Assembly (NCBI GenBank): GCA_002784245.1
Contig: PFKL01000145.1
Coordinates: 1 to 6,861, forward strand
Direction: 5' to 3'
DNA length: 6,861 nucleotides
Source of the DNA: Comamonadaceae bacterium CG_4_10_14_3_um_filter_60_75
Lineage (GTDB): Bacteria; Pseudomonadota; Gammaproteobacteria; Burkholderiales; Burkholderiaceae_C
The notes under the pieces were generated by a model. It saw only the letters and a list, made by a program, of their open reading frames with translations. It did no database searches and had not been told where the DNA came from. The position numbers and the translations under genes were made by a program. The number at the start of each line of letters is the position of its first letter. The stretch's first letter is position 1. Below are positions 1-5,374 of this stretch, in pieces.

Positions 1-1239
1 CTCACGCTGGGCTGGCGCTACACGCGCGCTGGTCGGGCCACCCGGCGCAACGGCTTTATTTCGTTCATCTCGGGCGTGTCGATGCTGGGCATTGCGCTGG
101 GTGTGGCGGCGCTGATCATTGTGCTGAGCGTCATGAACGGCTTTCAAAAAGAAGTGCGTGACCGCATGCTGGGCGTGGTCTCGCACATCGAAATCTTTGC
201 ACCCAATGGTGAGGCGCTGCCCGACGTGGCGCGCACGCTCAGCCAGGTGCGGGCCCATCCGCAGGTGGTGGGTGCTGCGCCTTTCATAGCTGCTCAGGCA
301 TTGCTGGCAAGGGGTGAGGACATGAAAGGCACCATGGTGCGCGGCATCGATCCGGTGCGCGAACCCGATGTGACCGACCTGGCGGTGGACCTCAAGGGCG
401 CGGCGCTGATGCGTCTGGTGCCGGGAGAATTTGGCGTGGTGCTGGGCGGTGAACTGGCGCGCAGTCTGGGCGTGGTGCAGGGCGACAAGGTCACATTGGT
501 CGCCCCCAGCGGCCAGGTCACGCCCGCCGGTGTGGTGCCGCGCCTGAAGCAGATGACGGTGGTGGGCACCTTTGACTCGGGCCATTTTGAATACGACTCG
601 GCGCTGGTGCTGATCCACATTGAAGACGCGGCGCGCATCTTTCGGCTGGAAGGCCCCAGCGGCGTGCGCGTGCGACTGAAAGACCTGCACCTGGCGCGCG
701 CCGTGGCCGCTGACCTGGCCACCACCCTGACTGACCGGCTGGTGATTCGTGATTGGACGCGGCAAAACCGCACCTGGTTTGCGGCGGTTCAGCTTGAAAA
801 ACGCATGATGTTCATCATCCTGACGCTGATTGTGGCGGTGGCGGCGTTCAACCTGGTCAGCACGCTGGTGATGACCGTCACCGACAAGCGCGCTGACATC
901 GCCATCCTGCGCACGCTGGGGGCTAGCCCGGCATCCATCATGGGCATTTTTGTGGTGCAGGGCGCGATGGTCGGGGTGATCGGCACCCTGGCCGGACTGG
1001 CGCTGGGCTTGGGCGTCGCGTTCAATATTGATGTGATCGTGCCCGCCATCGAGCAGCTGCTGCATACCAGCTTTCTGCCGCGCGACGTGTACCTCATCAG
1101 CCGCATGCCAAGCGATCCGCAGCAGGCTGACATCATGCCGGTGGCGATCATTTCTTTGGTGCTGGCGTTTGCCGCCACGCTGTACCCGAGCTGGCGTGCG
1201 TCCCAGGTCAATCCGGCGGAGGCGCTGCGCTATGAATGA
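1..1239 (+). CDS. lolC: Lipoprotein-releasing ABC transporter permease, LolC/LolE family (5'-partial)
   Basis: Inner-membrane permease of the Lol system, which lifts outer-membrane lipoproteins from the inner membrane and hands them to periplasmic LolA. The frame is open from base 1 and starts with LTLGWRYTRAG, the usual N-terminal region of the family, so probably under ten codons are missing. 412 residues are visible. Membrane segments lie near residues 23-45, 269-291, 313-341 and 379-395, with a large periplasmic domain between the first two, which is the MacB_PCD/FtsX layout. The segment TPAGVVPRLKQM (about 174-185) corresponds to the LolC 'Hook' that contacts LolA, so the protein is LolC- or hybrid LolF-like rather than a pure LolE; this is from memory of E. 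coli LolC. The C-terminus ends with the family-typical YPSWRASQVNPAEALRYE. It overlaps lolD by 8 bases, as expected for coupled subunits. Whether a second permease gene lies upstream cannot be seen. Confidence 0.95.
   Translation, partial: LTLGWRYTRAGRATRRNGFISFISGVSMLGIALGVAALIIVLSVMNGFQKEVRDRMLGVVSHIEIFAPNGEALPDVARTLSQVRAHPQVVGAAPFIAAQALLARGEDMKGTMVRGIDPVREPDVTDLAVDLKGAALMRLVPGEFGVVLGGELARSLGVVQGDKVTLVAPSGQVTPAGVVPRLKQMTVVGTFDSGHFEYDSALVLIHIEDAARIFRLEGPSGVRVRLKDLHLARAVAADLATTLTDRLVIRDWTRQNRTWFAAVQLEKRMMFIILTLIVAVAAFNLVSTLVMTVTDKRADIAILRTLGASPASIMGIFVVQGAMVGVIGTLAGLALGLGVAFNIDVIVPAIEQLLHTSFLPRDVYLISRMPSDPQQADIMPVAIISLVLAFAATLYPSWRASQVNPAEALRYE
1218..1222 (+). promoter_or_regulatory. Ribosome binding site of lolD
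   Basis: GGAGG lies 9 bases before the ATG at 1232, inside the end of the permease gene. It favours the MNDMTEG start over the open frame's upstream extension (to 1169) and over a second in-frame ATG at 1241. Confidence 0.75.
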
Positions 1240-1948
1240 TATGACTGAGGGTAAATTGGTCCTGAGCGCACGCGGTCTGACCAGACGCTTCACCGAGGGT
1301 CGGCTCGACGTGTCGGTGCTGCAAGGCGTCGACCTGGACGTTTACGCGGGCCAAACGCTGGCGATTGTGGGCGCCTCGGGCTCGGGCAAATCGACCCTGC
1401 TGCATGTGCTGGGCGGGCTGGACGCACCAACGGGCGGCAACGTGACCTTGCTCGGGCAAGACCTGGCGCACCAAAGTGCGGCAGCGCAAGGACGCTTACG
1501 CAACCAATACCTTGGCTTTGTCTACCAGTTTCACCATTTGTTGGCAGAATTCAGCGCGCTGGAAAATGTCGCCATGCCACTGAGAATTCGGCGTATGGTG
1601 GCCGATGATGCGGCGCAACAGGCCGCCGCCATGCTGACGGCGGTGGGCCTGGCACAGCGCTTGCATCACCGTCCGAGCGAACTCTCGGGCGGCGAGCGTC
1701 AGCGCGTGGCAATTGCCCGTGCCCTGGTGACGCAGCCGGCCTGTGTGCTGGCCGACGAACCCACCGGCAACCTGGACCGGGCGACTGCGCAGGGCGTGTT
1801 TGACCTGATGCTGGAATTGGCGCGTACGCAAGGCACGGCGTTTGTGGTCGTCACGCACGACGCAAGCCTGGCCGCGCGCTGCCAGCGCCAGCTGACGCTG
1901 GTGCAAGGGCATATTGAGGAACTGGCGCAAGTGCCCAGTCCGGTGTGA
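1232..1948 (+). CDS. lolD: Lipoprotein-releasing ABC transporter ATP-binding protein LolD
   Basis: Cytoplasmic ATPase that powers the LolC/E-type permease. The 238 residues match the usual size of LolD (about 230). All ABC motifs are intact: Walker A GASGSGKST (47-55), Q-loop Gln99 within VYQFHHLLAEFSALENVAMP, signature LSGGERQRVAIARAL (151-165), Walker B CVLADEP with catalytic Glu176, D-loop around GNLD (179-182) and switch His209 in VVVTHD. The YQFHHLL...ENVAMPL stretch is characteristic of LolD among MacB-like ATPases. The ATG overlaps the permease stop as ATGAATGA, so translation is probably coupled. A near-in-frame alternative start at 1241 would remove only three residues. Confidence 0.97.
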   Translation: MNDMTEGKLVLSARGLTRRFTEGRLDVSVLQGVDLDVYAGQTLAIVGASGSGKSTLLHVLGGLDAPTGGNVTLLGQDLAHQSAAAQGRLRNQYLGFVYQFHHLLAEFSALENVAMPLRIRRMVADDAAQQAAAMLTAVGLAQRLHHRPSELSGGERQRVAIARALVTQPACVLADEPTGNLDRATAQGVFDLMLELARTQGTAFVVVTHDASLAARCQRQLTLVQGHIEELAQVPSPV

Positions 1949-1965
1949 TTTGATTTTTTAAAGTT

Positions 1966-1970
1966 GGAGA
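1966..1970 (+). promoter_or_regulatory. Ribosome binding site of the hemerythrin-like gene
   Basis: GGAGA lies 5 bases before the ATG at 1976 in an AT-rich 27-base gap. It decides for ATG 1976 over a TTG at 1964 that would begin before the Shine-Dalgarno sequence. Confidence 0.75.
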
Positions 1971-1975
1971 AAAAA

Positions 1976-2359
1976 ATGAGTTTTCAGTGGATGGATGACT
2001 ATGCCAGTGGCAATGCAGTGCTGGACACCGCAAAAAAATCCTTGTTTGAATTAAGTGAAAAACTCGAGGCCACCGACGACTGGATTGCGCTGCGGCACGT
2101 GATCCTTGCGCTCTACAAGGAGATGAAAGCGCTGTTTGAGATTGAAGAAGCCTGGATGCGTGAGGCCAAGTACGCCGCACGCGATGTGCATTGCCAGCAG
2201 CATGCAGATTTCCTGGAACGGTTAGCCGATCGCAGCACTGACGTTGGCAAAGGCCACATGAACAAAAAAGCCATCCTCAAGGTGATGACCGAATGGGCAC
2301 AGAACCATGTGCCGGGCGAAGACGCCGCGTTGACCCGTGTGGTGCAGCCGCAGTCTTGA
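1976..2359 (+). CDS. Degenerate hemerythrin-like protein
   Basis: A 127-residue protein with the bacteriohemerythrin pattern: an N-terminal W..DY..G segment, then four helices. Aligned by motif to classical hemerythrin, five of seven diiron ligands are present: Glu57 (in FEIEEAWM), His72 and His76 (HCQQH), His111 and Asp116 (NHVPGED), with spacings of 15, 4 and 5 as in the family. The other two histidines are replaced: LDTAKKSLFEL has Lys20 where D..H is expected, and ALFEIEE has Leu53 where HF..EE is expected. In hemerythrins these two residues ligate the iron that binds O2, so reversible O2 binding is unlikely. A mononuclear site, another metal or a purely structural role is possible (inference). 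No signal peptide is visible, so it is presumably cytoplasmic. It lies between lolD and tatD and is probably cotranscribed with them. Confidence 0.8.
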   Translation: MSFQWMDDYASGNAVLDTAKKSLFELSEKLEATDDWIALRHVILALYKEMKALFEIEEAWMREAKYAARDVHCQQHADFLERLADRSTDVGKGHMNKKAILKVMTEWAQNHVPGEDAALTRVVQPQS

Positions 2360-2367
2360 CCCAGCGC

Positions 2368-2372
2368 GAGGG
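2368..2372 (+). promoter_or_regulatory. Ribosome binding site of tatD
   Basis: GAGGG lies 5 bases before the GTG at 2378, inside the 18-base gap after the hemerythrin-like gene. It supports a GTG start, giving MRWIDTHCHLD, with the first metal-binding HxH at residues 7-9 as in TatD proteins. Confidence 0.6.
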
Positions 2373-2377
2373 CTGCT

Positions 2378-3337
2378 GTGCGCTGGATTGACACCCACTG
2401 TCACCTGGATGCACAAGAGTTTGGGCCTCTAGCCCAAGAGATACGGTCGAAAGCAGCTACGCTAAACGTAGCGCATTGCGTTATCCCGGCCGTTGATGTC
2501 GTCAACTTTGACGCCGTGCGCACGCTGGCGCAACAACTGGGTGACAGCTACTGCCTGGGCATTCATCCGCTGTATGTTGGGCGGGCCAGGGACGATGATC
2601 TGGCGCGACTGGACGCGGCGCTGACGCAGCATCGGGACGACCCGCGGCTGGTGGCGGTGGGTGAAATCGGGCTGGATTTTTTTGTGCCCGAGCTGTGCGT
2701 GAGCCCCTTGCGTGAGCGCCAGCAGCACTTTTACCTGGCACAGCTCAAGCTGGCACGACAACATGGCTTGCCGGTGGTACTGCATGTGCGCCGCTCGGTC
2801 GATCAGGTACTCAAGGGGCTGCGTGCGGTAGGGAACACGGGCAAAGCTGCGGGAACACCTGACCAAGGTGACCAGCCTGGCAGGTCAGGTCTGCTGGCCT
2901 GGCATGGCATTGCCCACGCTTTCAATGGCAGTGCCCAGCAGGCGCAAGCCTTGATTGATTTGGGTCTGAAGCTCGGCTTTGGCGGTGCCCTGACCTATGA
3001 GCGCGCCCTGCAGCTGCGCCGCCTGGCCGCCACCTTGCCACTGGATGCCATCGTGATGGAAACCGATGCGCCCGACATGCCGCCCCATTGGCTTTACAAA
3101 ACCGCCGCTCAGCGCGCCGCCGGTGAAACCCAAGGCATCAATTCACCGGCCGAGTTGCCACGCATTGGCGCTGAACTGGCGGCTTTGCGTGGCATCAGTG
3201 TTGCTGAACTGGCCCAAGCTACCACGCACAACGCACTGGATGCGTTGCCCAAGTTGGCCGCGTTGCTGCTCTACAGTGACGCATCACCTGACCCACATGA
3301 TCCATTTACCTATAAAAGTCCACCTCATGAACCTTGA
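2378..3337 (+). CDS. TatD-family metal-dependent hydrolase (putative deoxyribonuclease)
   Basis: TIM-barrel hydrolase of the TatD/YcfH family; characterised members are Mg2+-dependent 3'-5' exonucleases, though substrates of most paralogues are unknown. All metal ligands are visible: His7 and His9 (DTHCHLD), Glu96 (AVGEIGLDF), His136 (VVLHVRR), His180 (AHAFNGS, replacing the common HCFTG) and Asp230 (METDAPDM). The start is GTG with a good ribosome binding site. At 319 residues it is about 55 longer than typical TatD. The excess lies mainly in an insertion at residues 150-172, rich in Gly, Pro, Asp and Gln, just before the His180 strand, and in a polar tail after residue 299. It sits 18 bases after the hemerythrin-like gene, and its 3' end overlaps the following CoA-binding reading frame by 11 bases. 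Which TatD paralogue it is cannot be told from sequence alone. Confidence 0.93.
   Translation: MRWIDTHCHLDAQEFGPLAQEIRSKAATLNVAHCVIPAVDVVNFDAVRTLAQQLGDSYCLGIHPLYVGRARDDDLARLDAALTQHRDDPRLVAVGEIGLDFFVPELCVSPLRERQQHFYLAQLKLARQHGLPVVLHVRRSVDQVLKGLRAVGNTGKAAGTPDQGDQPGRSGLLAWHGIAHAFNGSAQQAQALIDLGLKLGFGGALTYERALQLRRLAATLPLDAIVMETDAPDMPPHWLYKTAAQRAAGETQGINSPAELPRIGAELAALRGISVAELAQATTHNALDALPKLAALLLYSDASPDPHDPFTYKSPPHEP
2421..2472 (+). repeat. Two successive short hairpins at the start of tatD
   Basis: Two perfect inverted repeats of equal geometry (6-bp stem, 5-base loop) lie within the first hundred bases of tatD: TTGGGC-CTCTA-GCCCAA at 2421-2437 and GCTACG-CTAAA-CGTAGC at 2456-2472. They are separated by 18 bases. 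They may be fortuitous in coding sequence or may lower translation or elongation early in the gene. Neither is followed by a T-run. Confidence 0.4.
2831..2890 (+). repeat. Direct and inverted repeats in the tatD insertion
   Basis: The stretch coding for the extra loop of TatD contains the direct repeat GGGAACAC (2831-2838 and 2851-2858) and an 8-bp inverted repeat, ACCTGACC (2857-2864) with GGTCAGGT (2883-2890), separated by 18 bases. The coincidence with a length excess in the protein suggests that the loop grew by local duplication or by a small inserted element; this is inference. Confidence 0.5.
3288..3316 (+). promoter_or_regulatory. Possible sigma70 promoter inside the end of tatD
   Basis: CTGACC (3288-3293, 4 of 6 to TTGACA) lies 17 bases before TATAAA (3311-3316, 5 of 6 to TATAAT). 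Transcription would begin near 3323, only about four bases before the ATG at 3327 of the CoA-binding pseudogene, which has no Shine-Dalgarno sequence. This would fit a near-leaderless message. It is a pattern match only. Confidence 0.35.
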
Positions 3338-3717
3338 CCAAACAGCTGGCTTGCAAATCCAAACCATCACCCGTTTGCTGACCACCCGCCATACCGTTGC
3401 GGTAGTGAGCTTGTCGCCCAAGCCGCATCGTGCCGGTGAACCCGGTGGTGGCGGCCAGCGGCGAGCATATTTTGGGCGAGGTGGTGTACGCGTCGCTCAC
3501 TGAGGCGGCAGGTCACCAGACGATTGACCTGGTGGACGTGTTTCGCAACAGCGTGGATGTGCCACCCATCGTTGACGAGGCCATTGCCCTAAAGCTGCCC
3601 GCCGTTTGGTTGCAACTGGGCGTGCGCCATGATGCGGCCGTGGCCAAGGCGCATGCAGCTGGTTTGTGGGCGGTGCAAGACCGCTGCCTGAAGGTGGAGT
3701 ACGCGCGGCAGACCTAG
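3327..3717 (+). pseudogene. CoA-binding (YccU-type) protein gene, broken by a frameshifting deletion
   Basis: The two halves of a small Rossmann-fold CoA-binding protein are in different frames. From ATG 3327 one frame reads MNLDQTAGLQIQTITRLL then TVAVVSLSPKPHR (to about 3431), the normal N-terminus. The other frame, from about 3424, reads RIVPVNPVVAASGEHILGE, then DVFRNSVDVPPIVDEAI, AVWLQLGVRHDAAVAKAH and the ending DRCLKVEYARQT, stopping at 3717. About 14 residues that normally join KPHR to the Y-R-I-V-P strand are missing, and the first frame runs on into nonsense until 3503. The nucleotides CCGCATCGT (3423-3431) encode the residues expected on both sides of the gap. This is what a deletion between two short direct repeats leaves behind. 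The loop also has VVSLSP where family members usually have a glycine (VVGLSP). The start overlaps the tatD end by 11 bases. Natural decay is favoured; a sequencing or assembly collapse is the alternative. Confidence 0.85.
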
Positions 3718-3752
3718 CACTACAGCGGCCATTTGCCTATTTCTGTATGGGT

Positions 3753-3769
3753 GCTGGCAGTCGGCCAGC
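3753..3769. other. Hairpin in the convergent intergenic gap
   Basis: GCTGGC (3753-3758), loop AGTCG, GCCAGC (3764-3769) forms a 6-bp stem between two convergent genes, the expected place for a terminator. No T-run follows it on either strand, so it is at best a weak or atypical terminator, or an RNA 3'-end stabiliser. The rest of the gap (3718-3752 and 3770-3776) shows nothing recognisable. Confidence 0.35.
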
Positions 3770-3776
3770 CGCGGGC

Positions 3777-5246
3777 TTACAGGCCTGCCTTGATCTTTTC
3801 GACCAATTGCTGGTTGAAAGTGCCTAAAGCCTGTAGCGCCAGCCGAGCCGTGGACGGACCATCCAGTTCTAGCGCCATTTCTACCGTCTTGGACTTGTTT
3901 GCCGCAACGCCCATCAGGTTCCCCAGCATTTGCAGGCCTTTGACACCAGCGTCTTTTTGGGTGTCGAAGCCGCCAGTTTCGCGCATCGTGGCAAAGTCAC
4001 CAGGCACCACCGTGGGCTTTGGCATGCTTAGGGTGCCCGCATCAACATGCCCTTGAACAACCATTGCGCGCGAAGGTGTGGAAATGCTCATCCCGGGCTG
4101 GGCCGAGGTGCTGGAGCCGTCGCGATGCAAGATCGAAGAGCCCGAGCCTGAGGATTCCAGTGTGGTGAAATTCAACGCCACTCCGATGCTGAGCCCCTCC
4201 AGTCTATTTTTGACCCAGTCGATGCGGGTTCCGATATTGCCCGCGCCCAAGCCTGCAATGCCACGCGGCTGCAACTTCATGCCAGTGGGGGCAAACACCA
4301 TGTATTTGCGCTGGGTGTAGCCCAGGTCTTCCTCAATATATACGGGGATTTCTGCTGTACTGGCGGTTTCGGTGGCCGGATAGACGGCACCGTGCTGTGC
4401 AATGAAGGAATCGCTTGGCTCCAGGGGTACACCCGCGCTGTGTAGTCGTTGCTGAAAATCTGCAAAAGCCTTGTCGGTCAGTGCCTGCAATGCCGCAACG
4501 TCGACCTTTGGCACCTGGTACTTGATTCGCGAACTGGTGGCGCCGTAATTGGTTCCCGCCAGGTAGCCTGCGTTTGTGCGGGCGGCAACCTCGCCTGCAA
4601 CTTCATACAACACCCGAAACTCCGCCAGGTAAAAGCGTTTGCCGCCCAGCTTGAGGTCGCCCTCTAATCCCAGTGGTTTTTCCAGCAGCGCAATCGGCTG
4701 AGCCAACGCGTCTGCAGTGGACGCGACGGTAAGTGGTGTGGCGACGCCAACTGCAGGTCCGTCTGAGAGCGCGGCGAATTCAGCTGGTGACAGGGGGTTG
4801 CCCGCAAAGCTGGGGTCATCAGCGCGGCACGCCCGGGCTTCGGACAGTTTGGTTAAAAAATGACTACGTACCTGTGCTTGCTTGGCATGCTCTAACGCTT
4901 GCTGGTCTGGTGCAAGTCGCTCTTCGACCTGTTGCTGGGCGACGGAACCTGCAGCCTTGCTTAGCAGTCCGCCCAAGCTGCCAAAAATGCCCGCGCTTTG
5001 TGCTGCAATCGAACCTGCCAACTGGCCGCCCGCGTTGGCAGTGCCCGCAGCGGCCGCCTTGCCAATGGTGGGGTCGTTGCTACCAGCGGCAATGACTTCT
5101 TTCAGGTTCTGCTGCTCGGACTGAATGGCACTGCAGTCCAGGCTGATGTCCCCGTCACGCATGGCGGAAAGTGGCAGGGCTGAAGCGGTCATGGACGTAA
5201 AGCAGACGGCCAGCACCCAGTAAGGGCAAGGTTTCATGGTTGACAT
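3777..5246 (-). CDS. Exported protein of unknown function with glycine-zipper-like segment
   Basis: A 489-residue protein I do not recognise. Start ATG at 5246 is chosen because GGAGG lies 5 bases upstream and a signal peptide follows: Lys5, a hydrophobic core (WVLAVCFTSMTASALPL, about 10-26) and small residues suitable for cleavage near ASA or LSA (20-28). No lipobox cysteine is evident, so it is probably periplasmic or surface-associated. The mature part opens with DISLDCSAIQSEQQNLKEVI. An Ala/Gly-rich stretch follows (about 63-101) that resembles a glycine zipper and could associate with membrane, then a charged, probably helical segment (104-138) ending at ARAC. Only Cys38 and Cys140 remain after cleavage and may form a disulfide. 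The central and C-terminal parts (about 200-360 and 390-489) look folded, with a Ser/Gly linker near 363-385. Neighbours give no clue: it is convergent to a pseudogene and divergent from a methyltransferase-fold gene. Full-length reading and signal peptide argue that it is real. Confidence 0.85.
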   Translation of the reverse strand: MSTMKPCPYWVLAVCFTSMTASALPLSAMRDGDISLDCSAIQSEQQNLKEVIAAGSNDPTIGKAAAAGTANAGGQLAGSIAAQSAGIFGSLGGLLSKAAGSVAQQQVEERLAPDQQALEHAKQAQVRSHFLTKLSEARACRADDPSFAGNPLSPAEFAALSDGPAVGVATPLTVASTADALAQPIALLEKPLGLEGDLKLGGKRFYLAEFRVLYEVAGEVAARTNAGYLAGTNYGATSSRIKYQVPKVDVAALQALTDKAFADFQQRLHSAGVPLEPSDSFIAQHGAVYPATETASTAEIPVYIEEDLGYTQRKYMVFAPTGMKLQPRGIAGLGAGNIGTRIDWVKNRLEGLSIGVALNFTTLESSGSGSSILHRDGSSTSAQPGMSISTPSRAMVVQGHVDAGTLSMPKPTVVPGDFATMRETGGFDTQKDAGVKGLQMLGNLMGVAANKSKTVEMALELDGPSTARLALQALGTFNQQLVEKIKAGL

Positions 5247-5251
5247 CGGTT

Positions 5252-5256
5252 CCTCC
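5252..5256 (-). promoter_or_regulatory. Ribosome binding site of the exported-protein gene
   Basis: On the minus strand GGAGG (plus-strand CCTCC, 5252-5256) lies 5 bases before the ATG at 5246. It selects this ATG over the open frame's extension to 5345 and over an ATG at 5237, which would be 14 bases away. Confidence 0.8.
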
Positions 5257-5258
5257 GC

Positions 5259-5284
5259 GGGGGGTGAAAGGGTGGGTAGGTGGG
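5259..5284 (+). other. Canonical G-quadruplex motif
   Basis: On the plus strand a run of six G (5259-5264) is followed by GGG at 5270-5272, 5274-5276 and 5282-5284, with loops TGAAA, T and TAGGT. This satisfies the standard four-run rule (G3+ with loops of 1-7). It sits directly upstream of the ribosome binding site of the minus-strand gene, on that gene's template strand, and upstream of the plus-strand gene. Folding in the cell is not shown. Confidence 0.6.
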
Positions 5285-5313
5285 TTTTTACCAGGCGTCG
5301 GTGCATTGAGCAA
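5285..5313 (-). promoter_or_regulatory. Possible promoter for the exported-protein gene
   Basis: On the minus strand TTGCTC (plus 5308-5313) lies exactly 17 bases before TAAAAA (plus 5285-5290). This would start transcription near 5278, giving a leader of about 30 bases that contains the ribosome binding site. The hexamers match the consensus only moderately (about 3 and 4 of 6). Confidence 0.35.
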
Positions 5314-5315
5314 GT

Positions 5316-5329
5316 TAGGGCTCGCCCTA
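5316..5329. repeat. Perfect inverted repeat, candidate operator
   Basis: TAGGGC-TC-GCCCTA is a perfect 6-bp inverted repeat with a 2-base centre, lying just upstream of the possible minus-strand -35 and about 45-60 bases before the plus gene start. The position suits a repressor or activator site for one or both divergent genes. No regulator gene is adjacent. Confidence 0.4.
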
Positions 5330-5374
5330 GGTGGCGTTCGTGCATTTGTTGCCAGCGGAGATAATCGAGTTATC

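Larger units (their letters stand above)
5247..5374. promoter_or_regulatory. Divergent intergenic region
   Basis: These 128 bases lie between the starts of the exported protein (minus) and the spermidine-synthase-like gene (plus) and must hold both promoters. They include a G-quadruplex motif, a perfect inverted repeat and a possible minus-strand promoter, each listed separately. For the plus gene the best signals are GATAAT at 5360-5365, which lacks a convincing -35, and TTGCCA (5349-5354) 16 bases before TATCTT (5371-5376), which would place the transcript start after the proposed TTG. No plus-strand promoter can be called with confidence. Confidence 0.55.

Noticed and set aside
284..330. 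Resemblance of CATAGCTGCTCAGGC inside lolC to a dispersed repeat common in Comamonadaceae genomes
   Set aside because: The encoded APFIAAQALLARGEDMKG is a normal-length, normal-looking part of the permease, and the resemblance is only from memory and partial.
920..929. Perfect 10-base palindrome GGGCTAGCCC inside lolC
   Set aside because: It is a single short palindrome in the conserved coding sequence for LGASPAS, with no neighbouring regulatory context.
3430..3717. Separate small gene starting at GTG 3430
   Set aside because: It is the C-terminal two-thirds of the CoA-binding protein, begins mid-domain and has no ribosome binding site; it is better read as part of the pseudogene.
3733..5183. 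Several plus-strand open frames of 60-120 codons across the exported-protein gene
   Set aside because: They are short, mutually overlapping and rich in Arg, Pro, Ser and Trp; the minus-strand gene explains the region.
5247..5345. Upstream extension of the exported protein to 5345
   Set aside because: It would put about 33 residues before a good signal peptide and ignore the GGAGG at 5252-5256.
5240..5374. Upstream extension of the spermidine-synthase-like protein to 5240
   Set aside because: The extra residues are Gly/Val-rich and encoded by the G-quadruplex and palindrome region, and family similarity begins only at 5375.
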